This document shows positions 33,809-43,083 of a DNA stretch of 50,113 nucleotides, one piece after another. The translations under genes were made by a program, and so were the position numbers. This DNA comes from an uncultured Bacteroidaceae bacterium (GTDB taxonomy: Bacteria > Bacteroidota > Bacteroidia > Bacteroidales > Bacteroidaceae). The stretch is from NCBI GenBank assembly GCA_934426255.1, contig CAKRYD010000018.1:1-50113 (forward strand), written 5' to 3'. The notes beneath the pieces are model-generated. The model worked only from the letters and a program-made list of their open reading frames with translations, ran no database searches and had not been told where the DNA came from. Positions within the stretch are counted from its first letter, which is position 1. Every line of letters begins with the position of its first letter.

Positions 33809-35470
33809 ATGCAGGAACTGATAACAATACACTGCGTCAACAATAACCGCCAAATCAAGGTGGAAGCGGGAAGTACGCTCGAAGAAATCTATAAGCAGGC
33901 ATCTGTCGAAGGTCTTGGCGATGTAACTGTTGCGAGGGTCAACAATGTTATCAAAGGCTTGGACTTCGTGGTATACACCAATAAGGATGTGGAGTTTCTC
34001 GACCTGCATTCACCTTCCGGACTGCGCACTTATACCCGTTCTCTGTTTTTCATTATGGGATATGCCATCAAGAAACTCTTTCCCGGAAAGGACTTCTGTA
34101 TGGAAGCTCCCGTATCGAACGGTTACTATTGCCGGCTTGATCTCGGGCGTCCCCTTGAAGAGGAAGATATTGCCAGCATTCGTCATTGTATGGACGAGGT
34201 TATCAGCAAAGACTTGCCTTTTCGGCGCACGGTGTGCCATACGGAAGATGCCATCAAGCTCTTTGAAAGCAAAGGCATGGAGAGCAAGGTGAGGTTGCTC
34301 CGCTCGCTTCATACGCTTTATTCCAGCTATCACACGTTGGAAGACTATTCAGATTATTATTATGGTGCGTTGCTGCCGCGTACCGGCAATATACGAGTGT
34401 ATGACATTATGCGCTATCATGACGGAGTGCTTGTACGCGTTCCCGACAGCAATAATCCTCTTTTTCTGAAGCCGCTCATCCAACAAGACAAGATGCTCGA
34501 TATTTTTCGCGAACATCAACGATGGCAGAAAATCATAGGTCTTCGCACCATAGGTGACCTCAATGCCGCCAGTTCCAATGGCTATACTTCCGATTTGATT
34601 AATATAGCAGAGGCTCTGCAGGAAAAGAAAATCTGCCACATCGCAGAAGAAATACAACGTCGTCCCGAAGTGAGGCTCGTGCTCATATCTGGTCCGTCAT
34701 CAAGCGGTAAAACTACATTTTCCAAACGTCTTGCCATACAATTGATGGTGTGCGGATATCATCCCATTGCCTTTTCTATGGATGACTATTTCGTTGACCG
34801 TGTCAAGACACCACGTGACGAAAATGGCGAATACGACTTTGAATCCATTGATGCATTAAATTTGCCAAGGCTTGAAGATGATTTGCAAGAACTCTTTGCC
34901 GGAGGTGAAATAGAACTGCCCAAATATAATTTTCAAACAGGTAAAAGTGAAGCAAGTGGCAAGAAACTAAAATTGAGCCAGCGCACCATCATTATTATGG
35001 AGGGCATACACGGGCTCAATCCCAAACTTACTGAAAATATCAGCGATTTGCTGAAATACAAGATCTACGTATCTGCCTTGACAACCATTCTGCTCGATGA
35101 CCATAACTATATACCAACGACAGATAACAGGTTGTTGCGTCGCATTGTGCGCGACTATAAATATCGCGGTTACTCGGCCTTGGATACCATTCGTCGCTGG
35201 CCGAGTGTTACAGCTGGAGAACAGAAATGGATATTCCCTTATCAGGAAAATGCTGATATCATGTTTAATTCGGCTCTCCTCTTTGAGCTGGCCGGACTGC
35301 GCAATCAAGCTTTACCATTGTTGGAAATGGTTCCCGAAAACGTGCCCGAGCACAGCGAAGCTTACCGGTTGAAAAAGTTCTTGCAGTATATTCAGCCAAT
35401 GCAGATTGATGATCTGCCTCCTACATCCCTTCTGAGAGAATTTTTAGGCGGTAGCTCATTTCATTATTAA
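33809..35470 (+). CDS. Nucleoside (uridine-type) kinase with N-terminal TGS/ThrRS-like domains
   Basis: 553 residues. The C-terminal half is a P-loop kinase of the uridine kinase/phosphoribulokinase type: Walker A SGPSSSGKTT (about 294-303), SMDDYFVDR, then GIHGLNP and RLLRRIVRDYKYRGY. The N-terminal ~240 residues resemble the TGS domain and editing-like second domain of threonyl-tRNA synthetase (ITIHCVNNNRQIKVEAGSTLEEI; RPLEEEDI; LPFRR). This fusion occurs in many bacteria and its true substrate is not well fixed. It is followed 16 nt later by the acyltransferase gene. Confidence 0.9.
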   Translation: MQELITIHCVNNNRQIKVEAGSTLEEIYKQASVEGLGDVTVARVNNVIKGLDFVVYTNKDVEFLDLHSPSGLRTYTRSLFFIMGYAIKKLFPGKDFCMEAPVSNGYYCRLDLGRPLEEEDIASIRHCMDEVISKDLPFRRTVCHTEDAIKLFESKGMESKVRLLRSLHTLYSSYHTLEDYSDYYYGALLPRTGNIRVYDIMRYHDGVLVRVPDSNNPLFLKPLIQQDKMLDIFREHQRWQKIIGLRTIGDLNAASSNGYTSDLINIAEALQEKKICHIAEEIQRRPEVRLVLISGPSSSGKTTFSKRLAIQLMVCGYHPIAFSMDDYFVDRVKTPRDENGEYDFESIDALNLPRLEDDLQELFAGGEIELPKYNFQTGKSEASGKKLKLSQRTIIIMEGIHGLNPKLTENISDLLKYKIYVSALTTILLDDHNYIPTTDNRLLRRIVRDYKYRGYSALDTIRRWPSVTAGEQKWIFPYQENADIMFNSALLFELAGLRNQALPLLEMVPENVPEHSEAYRLKKFLQYIQPMQIDDLPPTSLLREFLGGSSFHY

Positions 35471-35486
35471 AGCCATAGATAGAGTT

Positions 35487-36578
35487 ATGCAACAGCAAAG
35501 AATTGTTTTTCTTGACTATGTGCGCGTCTTTGCATGCTTCCTTGTAATGTTGGTGCATGCCAGTGAGAATTTTTATGGTGGTGAAGGCTCTACCGATATG
35601 GCCGGGCCTATATCGTTCCTCCATAATGAGAGCGACCGCTTGTGGGTGTCAATTTACGATGGCTTCTCCCGCATGTCAGTTCCCTTGTTTATCATTGTAT
35701 CCGCATTTTTGCTTGCACCCATGAAGCCCGGACAAACCATCTGGCAGTTCTACCTAAAGCGTGTCGTGCGCATATTGCCGCCTTTTTTCGTGTTTATGGT
35801 GCTCTACGGCACATTGCCCATGCTGTGGGGACAGATAGACGGTGATACATCGCTGCGCGACCTGTCACGCATCCTTCTCAATTTCCCTACATTGGCAGGA
35901 CACTTGTGGTTTATGTATCCGCTTTTCAGTTTGTATCTGTTTATACCGTTTATCTCGCCTTGGTTGCAAAAGGCAACAGCCAAGGAAGAGCTTTTCTTCA
36001 TCATCCTGTTTCTCATTTCCACCTGTATGCCATTTCTCAACCGTTGGTGTGGCGAAATATGGGGTGAATGCTTTTGGAACCAATACCACATGCTGTGGTA
36101 TTTTTCTGGTTATCTCGGTTATCTTGTGCTGGCACATTATATTCGCACGCATCTCACATGGAGTCGTTCCAAACGTATGGCCATTGGCTTCGTGCTGATG
36201 TTTGTTGGAGCCGCTCTTACCATATGGTCGTTCTGGGTACAGGCTGTTCCCGGCGTCAACCTCGTTACACCCGAGATTGAAATAGGGTGGAGCTTCTGCA
36301 CCATCAACTGTGTGATGCTTACTGCCGGAACCTTCATCATATTTACCTGCATAGACAAGCCATTGCGGTTCATTACCGATTTGTCCAAGATGAGTTACGG
36401 CATGTATCTCATGCACATCTTCTGGCTCGGAATGTGGGCCACCATTTTCAAGCAGATTCTTGCCTTGCCAACTGTGGCAGCCATCCCTGCCATTGCTGCG
36501 AGCACCTTTGTAAGCAGCTATATCACTACCAAATTGCTGTCGTTCATTCCCGGCAGTAAGTGGATTGTGGGTTGCTGA
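35487..36578 (+). CDS. Acyltransferase 3 family membrane protein
   Basis: 363 residues with about ten membrane helices. The family signature is at the start: LDYVRVFACFLVMLVHASE (conserved Arg and His), SVPLFIIVSAFLL, then RILPPFFVF and HLWFMYPL in the middle, and MSYGMYLMHIFWLG near the end. Members transfer acyl groups to sugars on the outer face of the inner membrane, for example O-acetylation of surface polysaccharide. The acceptor is unknown. Confidence 0.92.
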   Translation: MQQQRIVFLDYVRVFACFLVMLVHASENFYGGEGSTDMAGPISFLHNESDRLWVSIYDGFSRMSVPLFIIVSAFLLAPMKPGQTIWQFYLKRVVRILPPFFVFMVLYGTLPMLWGQIDGDTSLRDLSRILLNFPTLAGHLWFMYPLFSLYLFIPFISPWLQKATAKEELFFIILFLISTCMPFLNRWCGEIWGECFWNQYHMLWYFSGYLGYLVLAHYIRTHLTWSRSKRMAIGFVLMFVGAALTIWSFWVQAVPGVNLVTPEIEIGWSFCTINCVMLTAGTFIIFTCIDKPLRFITDLSKMSYGMYLMHIFWLGMWATIFKQILALPTVAAIPAIAASTFVSSYITTKLLSFIPGSKWIVGC

Positions 36579-36667
36579 TGCAGCCAATCCGCCTCAGTTC
36601 CATGTTGTGAACTTCAATGATGCTTATGGAGTAGCCAGATAGCTGTCTGGCAAGACTTGTGTCAACT

Positions 36668-39600
36668 TTAGAAGGTGTTGGTATCGTAGTAACAGCCTTG
36701 TTCTTTCAATAAGTTGATAAGTTGACGATAGATTGTATTGCGGCTTAATAACCCGGCATTCCCAATCAAGAACATCTGTTCGCGTGCCCGTGTCAGTGCC
36801 ACGTTGAGCTTTCTGTCTACCCAATAGGATGTTTCATTGTCGTATTGTTCCAAATAGGTAGACGCGGCTAAGAATTGCAGTTGGCAGGCATGACGCACGG
36901 TAAACAAATAAAAGATGATGTCCCGTTGGCTTCCTTGAAAGCGTTCTACCGTGTCAATCGTGATGTTTTCAAGGCCGCGCACGTCTTGATTTTCCATTTC
37001 TTTTCTAATGGCAGCTATTTGGTTTCTGTATGGAACTATCATCCCAACATCGGTTGCATCCAGAGTTTGCCGGCGAGCCTTGTAGAGCGATTGCAGTTCC
37101 TTGAGGCAACGCACTGCAAAGCGGGCTTCAGCCATGTTCTGCTTGTTGTTGACGCCCTTTTCGTCTGGCAGGCAATGAAAGAATGCCATCCTGTTGGTCG
37201 ACAGCGCAAGAGCCGGTTGCCGGTTGCCTGCATGAGGATAAAGCTCATTGATTTCTCGTGTCTGATGGGCAAGAGGAACGCAACGCAGGCGATTTGAGTA
37301 GAATTGCTCGTTGACAAATTTGAACAATTGAGGATGCATGCGTCCTTGTGTCTCAAGTAATGCAAACGAGCGGGTATCGTGTTGTGCCTGGCAAGCGGCA
37401 AGCAGGCGTTCAAACAGTGAATTGCGACAATTATGCAATCCCAGTTCCAACAGGCATACTTCTTTGACTGCCGATTCGTCCGTGTTCTGCTGAACCACTG
37501 CCGGCAATTGTTTCTGGTCACCAATCATGACAAAACGTCCGATGCTGTCTTGCCAGTTTCCATCCTTCCATTGGCGTGCAAAGAGCAGTCCCAGCATTTG
37601 CGGTTCCAATATTTGTGAGGCTTCGTCTATGAATGCCACTGAAAAATGCATCTTTTCGAGCAATTCTGCCTGAACCGAGATGGAAGAAGTTGTGCCAACG
37701 TATACTTTTGTTCTTGACAGCATCAACCGGAGGCCTTCAGTATTTTCAATGTGGGTGCATCTCTCGTCCAAGAAACGCTGATGATAGCGTTTGTCTGCCG
37801 TCAGCATGGAACCTATGCGGAGATAATCGCTCAGCAAATCGGGCTCTTCTTCACAAATGCGGTCAAGCATGCCGCATATTTCATCAACGGCCTGATTGGT
37901 ATATGCCATAAGAAGCAGATGCTGCGTATCGTTTCGCAACTCCTCTTCAACCATATACCGCAATGCTTGGCTTGTTTTGCCCGATCCCGGCGGTCCTATT
38001 ACAAAAAACAGGTCTCGGCTGCTTCGTTCCTTTTTAATCAGATCATTGAGAGCACCGTAATTCCCTTTCAGCTCCTTTTCCTCCGTGTGATATGGCCTGC
38101 GCCGGTTCAGCAAAAGGTCCTGCCGGTCTTCTGAACCGGTTAAAAACATATACAAAAAGGAAAACAGGCGATTGGCCGACGATTCCACCAAATCGTGTTC
38201 AACGGCGTAGCGGGCGTATTTGCTGCCAAACACGTTTTTATTGCATTGGGGATGACGCAGCCTGACGACGATTCCGTTTTCTTTTAGTTCGGAGATATTT
38301 CCCCGCATCAGAAACTGATGCCTCACGTCAGGCTTCGCCTTGTCGTGGCGGTAGAGCAATACAGCATCTCCTATGCGAAAATCAGAAAGGCACATGTCGT
38401 CTTTCTGTTCGTCCGCGAGTGAAATATAGGTGGCATCTGTCTGATTCGCATCTGTTCCCGAGATGCTCTCCACCCGCAGATTGCAGTACATTCCGCCAAG
38501 TTCGTGACGCAATTGTTCCGGCAGGTTCCACAAATCCGAAAAGGCCCGACCGGCATTGCCGGGAACGGTAGTTTTGCTCATCATGCTTTCACGGCAAAGG
38601 AATGTATAGAAACGGTAGAAGTAACTTTGCAGGACTTTCTCCCGCTCTGTGTGCGGTTTTTGGAATGGGCGCAGCAGTTTTTCCAATTCCGGCCGTTGAT
38701 ATTGTACCCACAGTTTCCCGACAGGCTCTGTACAAAGTTTGTCGGGGGCCAATCCCGACAAGAGTTTACCGGTTTCCCCTTCTGCGCATGCCATTTCCTG
38801 CGACACAATCCTGTTGCGTAAGGCGATGGCTTCGCGCAGCAGTTTCTTGTAGGTTTGCTCGTGCATCAGGCCGCCTGCATATTTCGAATACAGCAAATAG
38901 GTGTCAGTCCGTGATGGCGCAACGCCGATGCCATACTCCAGTATGGCCTGATAGAGCATCATCTGCACAAAATGTGCTTCGCGATGGGTTTGCCTGAATT
39001 CGTCCATTTTGCCGCTTTTCTGCTCAATCAGTTTGCTGTAATCGCTTTGCAAAAGGTCCATACGGCCCGACAGTCCCAATGCTTCACAAATGAATGAAGG
39101 CTCTATCAATGTCTTTGCCAGTTGAAAGCCGTAGTCTTGTTCCAGTTGCTCATGTACCAATTTTTGCAGGTTGGCAAATTGCTTTCGTGCTTCTTCATGA
39201 AAGCAGAAATGCTCGTTAAGATTGACCAGCGCAAACGGCAGTGGCATCTCCCTGAATGCCTTGCGAATTGAATCTGCATAGGCAGGCTCTTTGCCGGGTA
39301 GAGGGTTTATCAGATTGTCCAGAAACAATCCCGATACTTGTCCCAAAAGCGTGTAGCCCGTGTTCCGGTGCGTTTGCAGGCGGTTCAGGATATAGTTGAC
39401 GGGACTGTGCCCGTATTCCTTGAAGCAGGCTGCGAGCGACGAAACCTCTATCAGGTAGTCGGGATGCACCACGATGGTTTCAGGGAGGTAAATATCATCT
39501 TCCGTTACCGTAGTCTTTAATAAGTTCAACGATATTTCGGCTTTCAGCAAGCCACCGATATATTCCAGATCCCCGTCAAAGCCTCCTTTTCTGTAGTCGA

Positions 39601-40132
39601 TTTTTATTTGTGCGTCATTGGCCGTTTCGTCTTTTTCTGCATAGATAAATTGCTTGTCCCATTTTTTTACTTCTACGCGCAAGTAGGGATAAAAGGCTTT
39701 TCTTGAAAAGACTTTTTCCTGCCCGATTTTGGTAGGAAACAAGTTTCGCAATCGTTCCGGTATGCCGCATCTGAACACTTTCCCCACGAATTCGGCCATT
39801 TGCCTGATGTCGGACAAAAACATTATGCTGTTTATGGCCGTTTCTGACAGATGATGGCACTTGCGTCGTAGGCTCTGCATGGATTGCGCTTCGGCAGGCG
39901 TGAGTCCGGAGTGGCGACAAACGTAGCTGAGCCGCGAGAACAAGTTGGAGAAGACAGCTTGCGGCGACTTGCTTTCGCAGATGTTTTGTAAAAGCGAATA
40001 TAGCGACAAATAAGATTTCGGTGTAGCCGGTAATGATGCCAGGCTGAAAAGCGTATCGAAATAGTCGATTGCCTGCAAACGTTCCGTCGGGGCTTCCTGC
40101 TGTATACTGTCAGTATGTTTGGGCATGGTCAT
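36668..40132 (-). CDS. Cas4/Dna2-like nuclease-helicase (SF1)
   Basis: 1154 residues. The N-terminal part contains a PD-(D/E)XK nuclease of the RecB/Cas4 kind: SGRMDLL (Asp359), LIEQKSGK (Glu370, Lys372) and the downstream HFVQMMLYQAILEY (Gln/Tyr motif). The C-terminal half is a Dna2/Upf1-type SF1 helicase: Walker A GPPGSGKTSQ (about 713-722), AYTNQAVDEI (motif Ia), FIDEASQILEP (motif II), IGDQKQLPAVV (motif III), TVERFQGSQRDI (motif V) and NVALTRAREQ (motif VI). It starts 3 nt after the umuC stop, so it is probably expressed with the SOS polymerase genes. Likely acts on DNA ends or flaps. Confidence 0.92.
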   Translation of the reverse strand: MTMPKHTDSIQQEAPTERLQAIDYFDTLFSLASLPATPKSYLSLYSLLQNICESKSPQAVFSNLFSRLSYVCRHSGLTPAEAQSMQSLRRKCHHLSETAINSIMFLSDIRQMAEFVGKVFRCGIPERLRNLFPTKIGQEKVFSRKAFYPYLRVEVKKWDKQFIYAEKDETANDAQIKIDYRKGGFDGDLEYIGGLLKAEISLNLLKTTVTEDDIYLPETIVVHPDYLIEVSSLAACFKEYGHSPVNYILNRLQTHRNTGYTLLGQVSGLFLDNLINPLPGKEPAYADSIRKAFREMPLPFALVNLNEHFCFHEEARKQFANLQKLVHEQLEQDYGFQLAKTLIEPSFICEALGLSGRMDLLQSDYSKLIEQKSGKMDEFRQTHREAHFVQMMLYQAILEYGIGVAPSRTDTYLLYSKYAGGLMHEQTYKKLLREAIALRNRIVSQEMACAEGETGKLLSGLAPDKLCTEPVGKLWVQYQRPELEKLLRPFQKPHTEREKVLQSYFYRFYTFLCRESMMSKTTVPGNAGRAFSDLWNLPEQLRHELGGMYCNLRVESISGTDANQTDATYISLADEQKDDMCLSDFRIGDAVLLYRHDKAKPDVRHQFLMRGNISELKENGIVVRLRHPQCNKNVFGSKYARYAVEHDLVESSANRLFSFLYMFLTGSEDRQDLLLNRRRPYHTEEKELKGNYGALNDLIKKERSSRDLFFVIGPPGSGKTSQALRYMVEEELRNDTQHLLLMAYTNQAVDEICGMLDRICEEEPDLLSDYLRIGSMLTADKRYHQRFLDERCTHIENTEGLRLMLSRTKVYVGTTSSISVQAELLEKMHFSVAFIDEASQILEPQMLGLLFARQWKDGNWQDSIGRFVMIGDQKQLPAVVQQNTDESAVKEVCLLELGLHNCRNSLFERLLAACQAQHDTRSFALLETQGRMHPQLFKFVNEQFYSNRLRCVPLAHQTREINELYPHAGNRQPALALSTNRMAFFHCLPDEKGVNNKQNMAEARFAVRCLKELQSLYKARRQTLDATDVGMIVPYRNQIAAIRKEMENQDVRGLENITIDTVERFQGSQRDIIFYLFTVRHACQLQFLAASTYLEQYDNETSYWVDRKLNVALTRAREQMFLIGNAGLLSRNTIYRQLINLLKEQGCYYDTNTF

Positions 40133-40135
40133 GGG

Positions 40136-41386
40136 CTAAGATAATTTCACCTGAATAATGTCGTTCAAGTCTGTAGTATAGCGATGCGAGGTGAATTGCC
40201 GGTTTGAAATCTCAAAGCTGTTTCCCTGGCTGGCTATACGAACGGCACTGTCGCCCATCTTGTTGCGGATGCTGTCTAAGCTCTTCAATAGCATTTCCTG
40301 TCTCACACGGTTTACGGGGTCGAACAAGGCCGTCTGTACTGCACCGTTTACAATGCCCGACATGGTGACGCCGGCTTGTTTGTATGAAAATCCGGGGCGA
40401 TAGATCTTTTTCAAAGCGGCAGCGGTAGCCTTGATCAATTCGCGCGCATCGGCTGTCGGCACATCAAATGTTATCCGTGCCGAATTGCTATATTGCGGCA
40501 GGTCAGCGCGAAAGTAGTTGGTGTGAATGAATACCGAGATTTCGGCGGCATATCCCTTTTGAGTGCGCAGCTTGGCGGCACAAATGGCTGCGAAGTCGGC
40601 AATGGCGGCACGCAGTTGTTCGTAGTCGGAAATGGCTTCGTGGAAACTTCGTGAGCGCGTGATGCTTTTTTTCTCGGCCGACATTTCAAAATCGCAGCAT
40701 GGAATGCCTTGCAATTCCAGCCATGTGCGCACACCCGGCTGGCCAAACTCACGCGCCACCCGTTGTCGGTTCCATTTTAGGAAGTCGGCTGCCGTCTTTA
40801 TTCCATAATAGTCGAGCTGCTTTACATATTGCCGGCCAATGCCCCATACATCTTTTACGGGAAACAGGTCGAGGGCTTTTTGGCGCTTGTCGGGCGTGTC
40901 GATAACGCAGCATCCGCGATAGCCTTTGTACTTTTTTGCGTAGCGGCTTCCCATCTTTGCCAAGGTTTTAGTCGCCGCTATCCCGACGCTGACGGGAATG
41001 CCTGTCCATCGTTCCACCTTTTCAGAAAGTGCCAGCCCGAATGCTGTAAAGTCGGAAATTCCGCTGAGGTCTAAAAAGGCTTCGTCGATGGAGTAGACTT
41101 CGATGTGTCCTACCATTCCGCGCACCACTGACATCACTCTGCGCGACATGTCGCCATACAAGGCGAAATTGCTTGAAAATACATGGAGTTCGCCCTTTTC
41201 CACAAGCTTTTTGAGCTGAAAGAACGGCATGCCCATCTTGATTCCCATCTCTTTCGACTCATTGCTGCGCGCTATGACACAGCCGTCATTGTTGGAAAGC
41301 ACAATGACCGGTTTGTCGCGTAAAGCGGGATGGAACACCCTTTCGCAGCTTACAAAGAAATTGTTGCAGTCTACTACTCCGATCAT
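40136..41386 (-). CDS. umuC: Y-family DNA polymerase subunit UmuC
   Basis: 416 residues. Translesion polymerase: MIGVVDCNNFFVSCERVF (metal site), SNNDGCVIARSNESK, YSIDEAFLDLSG (catalytic SIDE motif), GVAATKTLAK-like helix, then WGIGRQ (HhH) and the little-finger domain (SRSFHEAISDYEQL). The ATG at 41386 overlaps the umuD stop by 4 nt (ATGA); an earlier in-frame ATG lies within umuD and is not used. Confidence 0.96.
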   Translation of the reverse strand: MIGVVDCNNFFVSCERVFHPALRDKPVIVLSNNDGCVIARSNESKEMGIKMGMPFFQLKKLVEKGELHVFSSNFALYGDMSRRVMSVVRGMVGHIEVYSIDEAFLDLSGISDFTAFGLALSEKVERWTGIPVSVGIAATKTLAKMGSRYAKKYKGYRGCCVIDTPDKRQKALDLFPVKDVWGIGRQYVKQLDYYGIKTAADFLKWNRQRVAREFGQPGVRTWLELQGIPCCDFEMSAEKKSITRSRSFHEAISDYEQLRAAIADFAAICAAKLRTQKGYAAEISVFIHTNYFRADLPQYSNSARITFDVPTADARELIKATAAALKKIYRPGFSYKQAGVTMSGIVNGAVQTALFDPVNRVRQEMLLKSLDSIRNKMGDSAVRIASQGNSFEISNRQFTSHRYTTDLNDIIQVKLS

Positions 41387-41820
41387 TTCCGATGGCGCAC
41401 CTTGTGGATTACATACGTGACGATGCCCCACACCATGAAGTAATCGTCGGGAAGTACCTTGATGGGCTCATAGGCTGCATTGGCAGGGCGCAGCAGCAGA
41501 TGGTCGGGATGTTTTTCTATGAACTTCAGCGTGAAATCACCGTCGACACAGCAAACGGCCATGTCGCCATCGCGGGGTTCGAGCGACTTGTCGATTACCA
41601 GTATGTCGCCTTCGTATACGTTGGCGTCTTTCAGAGAATCGCCCACGGCCCTTGCATAGAATGTGCTCTCGGCGTGGCTTATCAAATCGCGGTTCAAGTC
41701 GATGGATTCGCCGATGAAGTCTTGGGCAGGCGATGGAAAACCGGCACGGATGCCACCTTCAGCGAATGGCAGTTCCAATGGCTGTTGCAAATCGGCTGGG
41801 TAAAGGTGAATTTCTTCCAT
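41383..41820 (-). CDS. umuD: SOS mutagenesis protein UmuD (S24 peptidase)
   Basis: 145 residues. Self-cleaving partner of UmuC. The cleavage site Ala26-Gly27 (IRAGFPSP), nucleophile Ser62 (GDSLKDA) and Lys99 (FTLKFIEK) are present. The ATG at 41820 is chosen because the in-frame ATG at 41862 lies inside the terminator hairpin of tRNA-Thr and adds a lead not typical of the family. No clear promoter box is visible between that terminator and the start. Confidence 0.94.
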   Translation of the reverse strand: MEEIHLYPADLQQPLELPFAEGGIRAGFPSPAQDFIGESIDLNRDLISHAESTFYARAVGDSLKDANVYEGDILVIDKSLEPRDGDMAVCCVDGDFTLKFIEKHPDHLLLRPANAAYEPIKVLPDDYFMVWGIVTYVIHKVRHRK

Positions 41821-41850
41821 AGGCCTTTTTTGATTTGGTTGGCAACAATC

Positions 41851-41883
41851 AAAAAAAGACATCTCCTTTTCGTTGAAGATGTC
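41851..41883 (-). terminator. Terminator between tRNA-Thr and umuD
   Basis: On the minus strand: GACATCT, a 12-nt loop, AGATGTC, then seven T. It begins 18 nt after the tRNA and ends 31 nt before the umuD start. Confidence 0.8.
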
Positions 41884-41900
41884 CTTGTTCTCTTGTTTTG

Positions 41901-41974
41901 AGCCTCTTGTCGGATTCGAACCAACGACCCCGAGATTACAAATCACGTGCTCTGGCCAACTGAGCTAAAGAGGC
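41901..41974 (-). tRNA. tRNA-Thr (TGT)
   Basis: Acceptor stem GCCTCTT with AAGAGGC, D-stem GCTC/GAGC, anticodon loop TTTGTAA (anticodon TGT), T-stem GTTGG/CCGAC and discriminator T. The anticodon stem has one T-T mismatch. It directly follows the SRP RNA gene on the same transcript. Confidence 0.95.
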
Positions 41975-41975
41975 G

Positions 41976-42078
41976 GGTGGGCAAGCTCTCTGCATCGCGC
42001 TGCTACAACCAACTACCTTTGCTGCGGTCAAGCCCTGGAGGATTCGAAGGGAGCTAGCCGTACAGCACTTACCCGTTT
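41976..42078 (-). ncRNA. ffs: Signal recognition particle RNA (small bacterial type)
   Basis: About 100 nt on the minus strand. The ends pair (GGGTAAG at 42068-42074 with CTTGCCC at 41979-41985). The conserved SRP core is visible: CAGG and AGCA separated by exactly 10 nt, as in the E. coli 4.5S RNA internal loop, with flanking CCT/AGG and GCTA/TAGC pairings. The apical 10 nt read GCTTGACCGC, with UGAC in place of the usual GGAA loop. It binds Ffh for membrane targeting. The ends are estimated, and the tRNA starts 1-2 nt downstream. Confidence 0.78.
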
Positions 42079-42086
42079 TCGGATTG

Positions 42087-42116
42087 CAAAAGTAGTGCTT
42101 TATTTTTAATTGCAAA
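42087..42116 (-). promoter_or_regulatory. Promoter of the SRP RNA / tRNA-Thr unit
   Basis: TTTG (42113-42116), an 18-bp spacer, then TACTTTTG (42087-42094) followed by C, just upstream of the SRP RNA 5' end. Confidence 0.65.
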
Positions 42117-42180
42117 AAGAAAATGCGGCTTTTTTTGATGCGTCGGTGATTTTTTTCTGCAAATATTGTTTGGCGGAAGC

Positions 42181-43083
42181 TCATTGGAACCTGAATCGGA
42201 GGTAAGAACGGTCATTATAACTGTTGGCCGACGGCAAGATTCCTTTCGTTTGCTTGTTGTCTCGGATGCAAAGCGGATCCTTTTGGTTGAGCTCATGCAG
42301 TTTTTCCTCGGTTTCGTGCAAGGAGTCGCAGAGCATCGGATAGCCATCGGATGCCAGGATAAGTTCACCCGAATCGACATGAAACGTCCTGATGGCTGAA
42401 AGGGGGAAAGGCGTTCCGTCGATGACGGCATAGCTGTAGGGATTGTCCGGGGTGCCGTTTTGAAAAGCCTGCTGGTCATGCAGCGCGTCGGCAATGAATT
42501 TCCGTCCCAAATCACTGCGTTGCAGTTGGGATTTGATGCGCTCCCGTTCCGATTCGCTGCGTCCCCGTTGCAGCAGGTAGCACAATATGTCGGAACGTAT
42601 CTGTGCCAGGATGCTGTCGATGAGCTTGTTGTTGGTGTAGGTGTGTCCGCCGAAGCGGCACTGGCAGTCACCGAAAAGCCATACGACCTTCCGGTGCAGG
42701 CTGAAGAGGGCCACGCTGGCTGTAGGGCGGATGGAGGGATGCCGTAGGGCGGCAGCTTCACCAAAGCGGGCACGGCAATAACCGGCAATGGATTGTGTCA
42801 GGTGGCATACGGCTTCTTCGGCAGAGCTGAGGGGCGGCAGCGATTTGATGGAAGTTGAAAGCAGACGTGCCGCTACTTGTCCCGGAGTTTCCGAACCATA
42901 GGCGGATGTATGATCCTTGCTGGTGGCACCATCAATGACCGCGCAAAAGCATGGGGTGACCACGATGGCGTCTTCCGTGGGGATGTCGGGTGCTTTGGGT
43001 ACGAGACTGTGCTCGATGATGTCAATCAATGTTGCCGTCGTTTTCGGGAGTCTGTGTCGTTTCCCATTGCTTGTAGGCTTCAA
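42181..43083 (-). CDS. Divergent PP2C-like protein phosphatase
   Basis: 300 residues. PP2C-type motifs are present in weakened form: TEDAIVV and CAVIDGATSK (metal Asp pair), WLFGDCQCRF where most have GDSR, LILASDGYPML, and SYNDRSYLRF at the end for the last metal Asp. No signal or membrane helix, so cytoplasmic. The ATG start overlaps the previous gene by 62 nt; a TTG at 43029 would overlap by only 8 nt and still keep all motifs. Last gene of an operon with a peptidoglycan amidase and a PlsC-like acyltransferase; no kinase gene is next to it. Confidence 0.8.
   Translation of the reverse strand: MKPTSNGKRHRLPKTTATLIDIIEHSLVPKAPDIPTEDAIVVTPCFCAVIDGATSKDHTSAYGSETPGQVAARLLSTSIKSLPPLSSAEEAVCHLTQSIAGYCRARFGEAAALRHPSIRPTASVALFSLHRKVVWLFGDCQCRFGGHTYTNNKLIDSILAQIRSDILCYLLQRGRSESERERIKSQLQRSDLGRKFIADALHDQQAFQNGTPDNPYSYAVIDGTPFPLSAIRTFHVDSGELILASDGYPMLCDSLHETEEKLHELNQKDPLCIRDNKQTKGILPSANSYNDRSYLRFRFQ

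Noticed and set aside
36553..36582. Hairpin at the end of the acyltransferase gene (GGATTG...CAATCC)
   Set aside because: It overlaps the stop codon and lacks a T run, so a terminator role is not supported.
41861..41946. Longer UmuD starting at 41862 or further upstream
   Set aside because: The extra codons lie in the terminator hairpin and in tRNA-Thr, and the family starts near MEEIHLY.
41901..41974. tRNA-Thr as an integration site for a mobile island carrying umuDC
   Set aside because: No repeat of the tRNA 3' end was found downstream and there is no integrase gene in the window.
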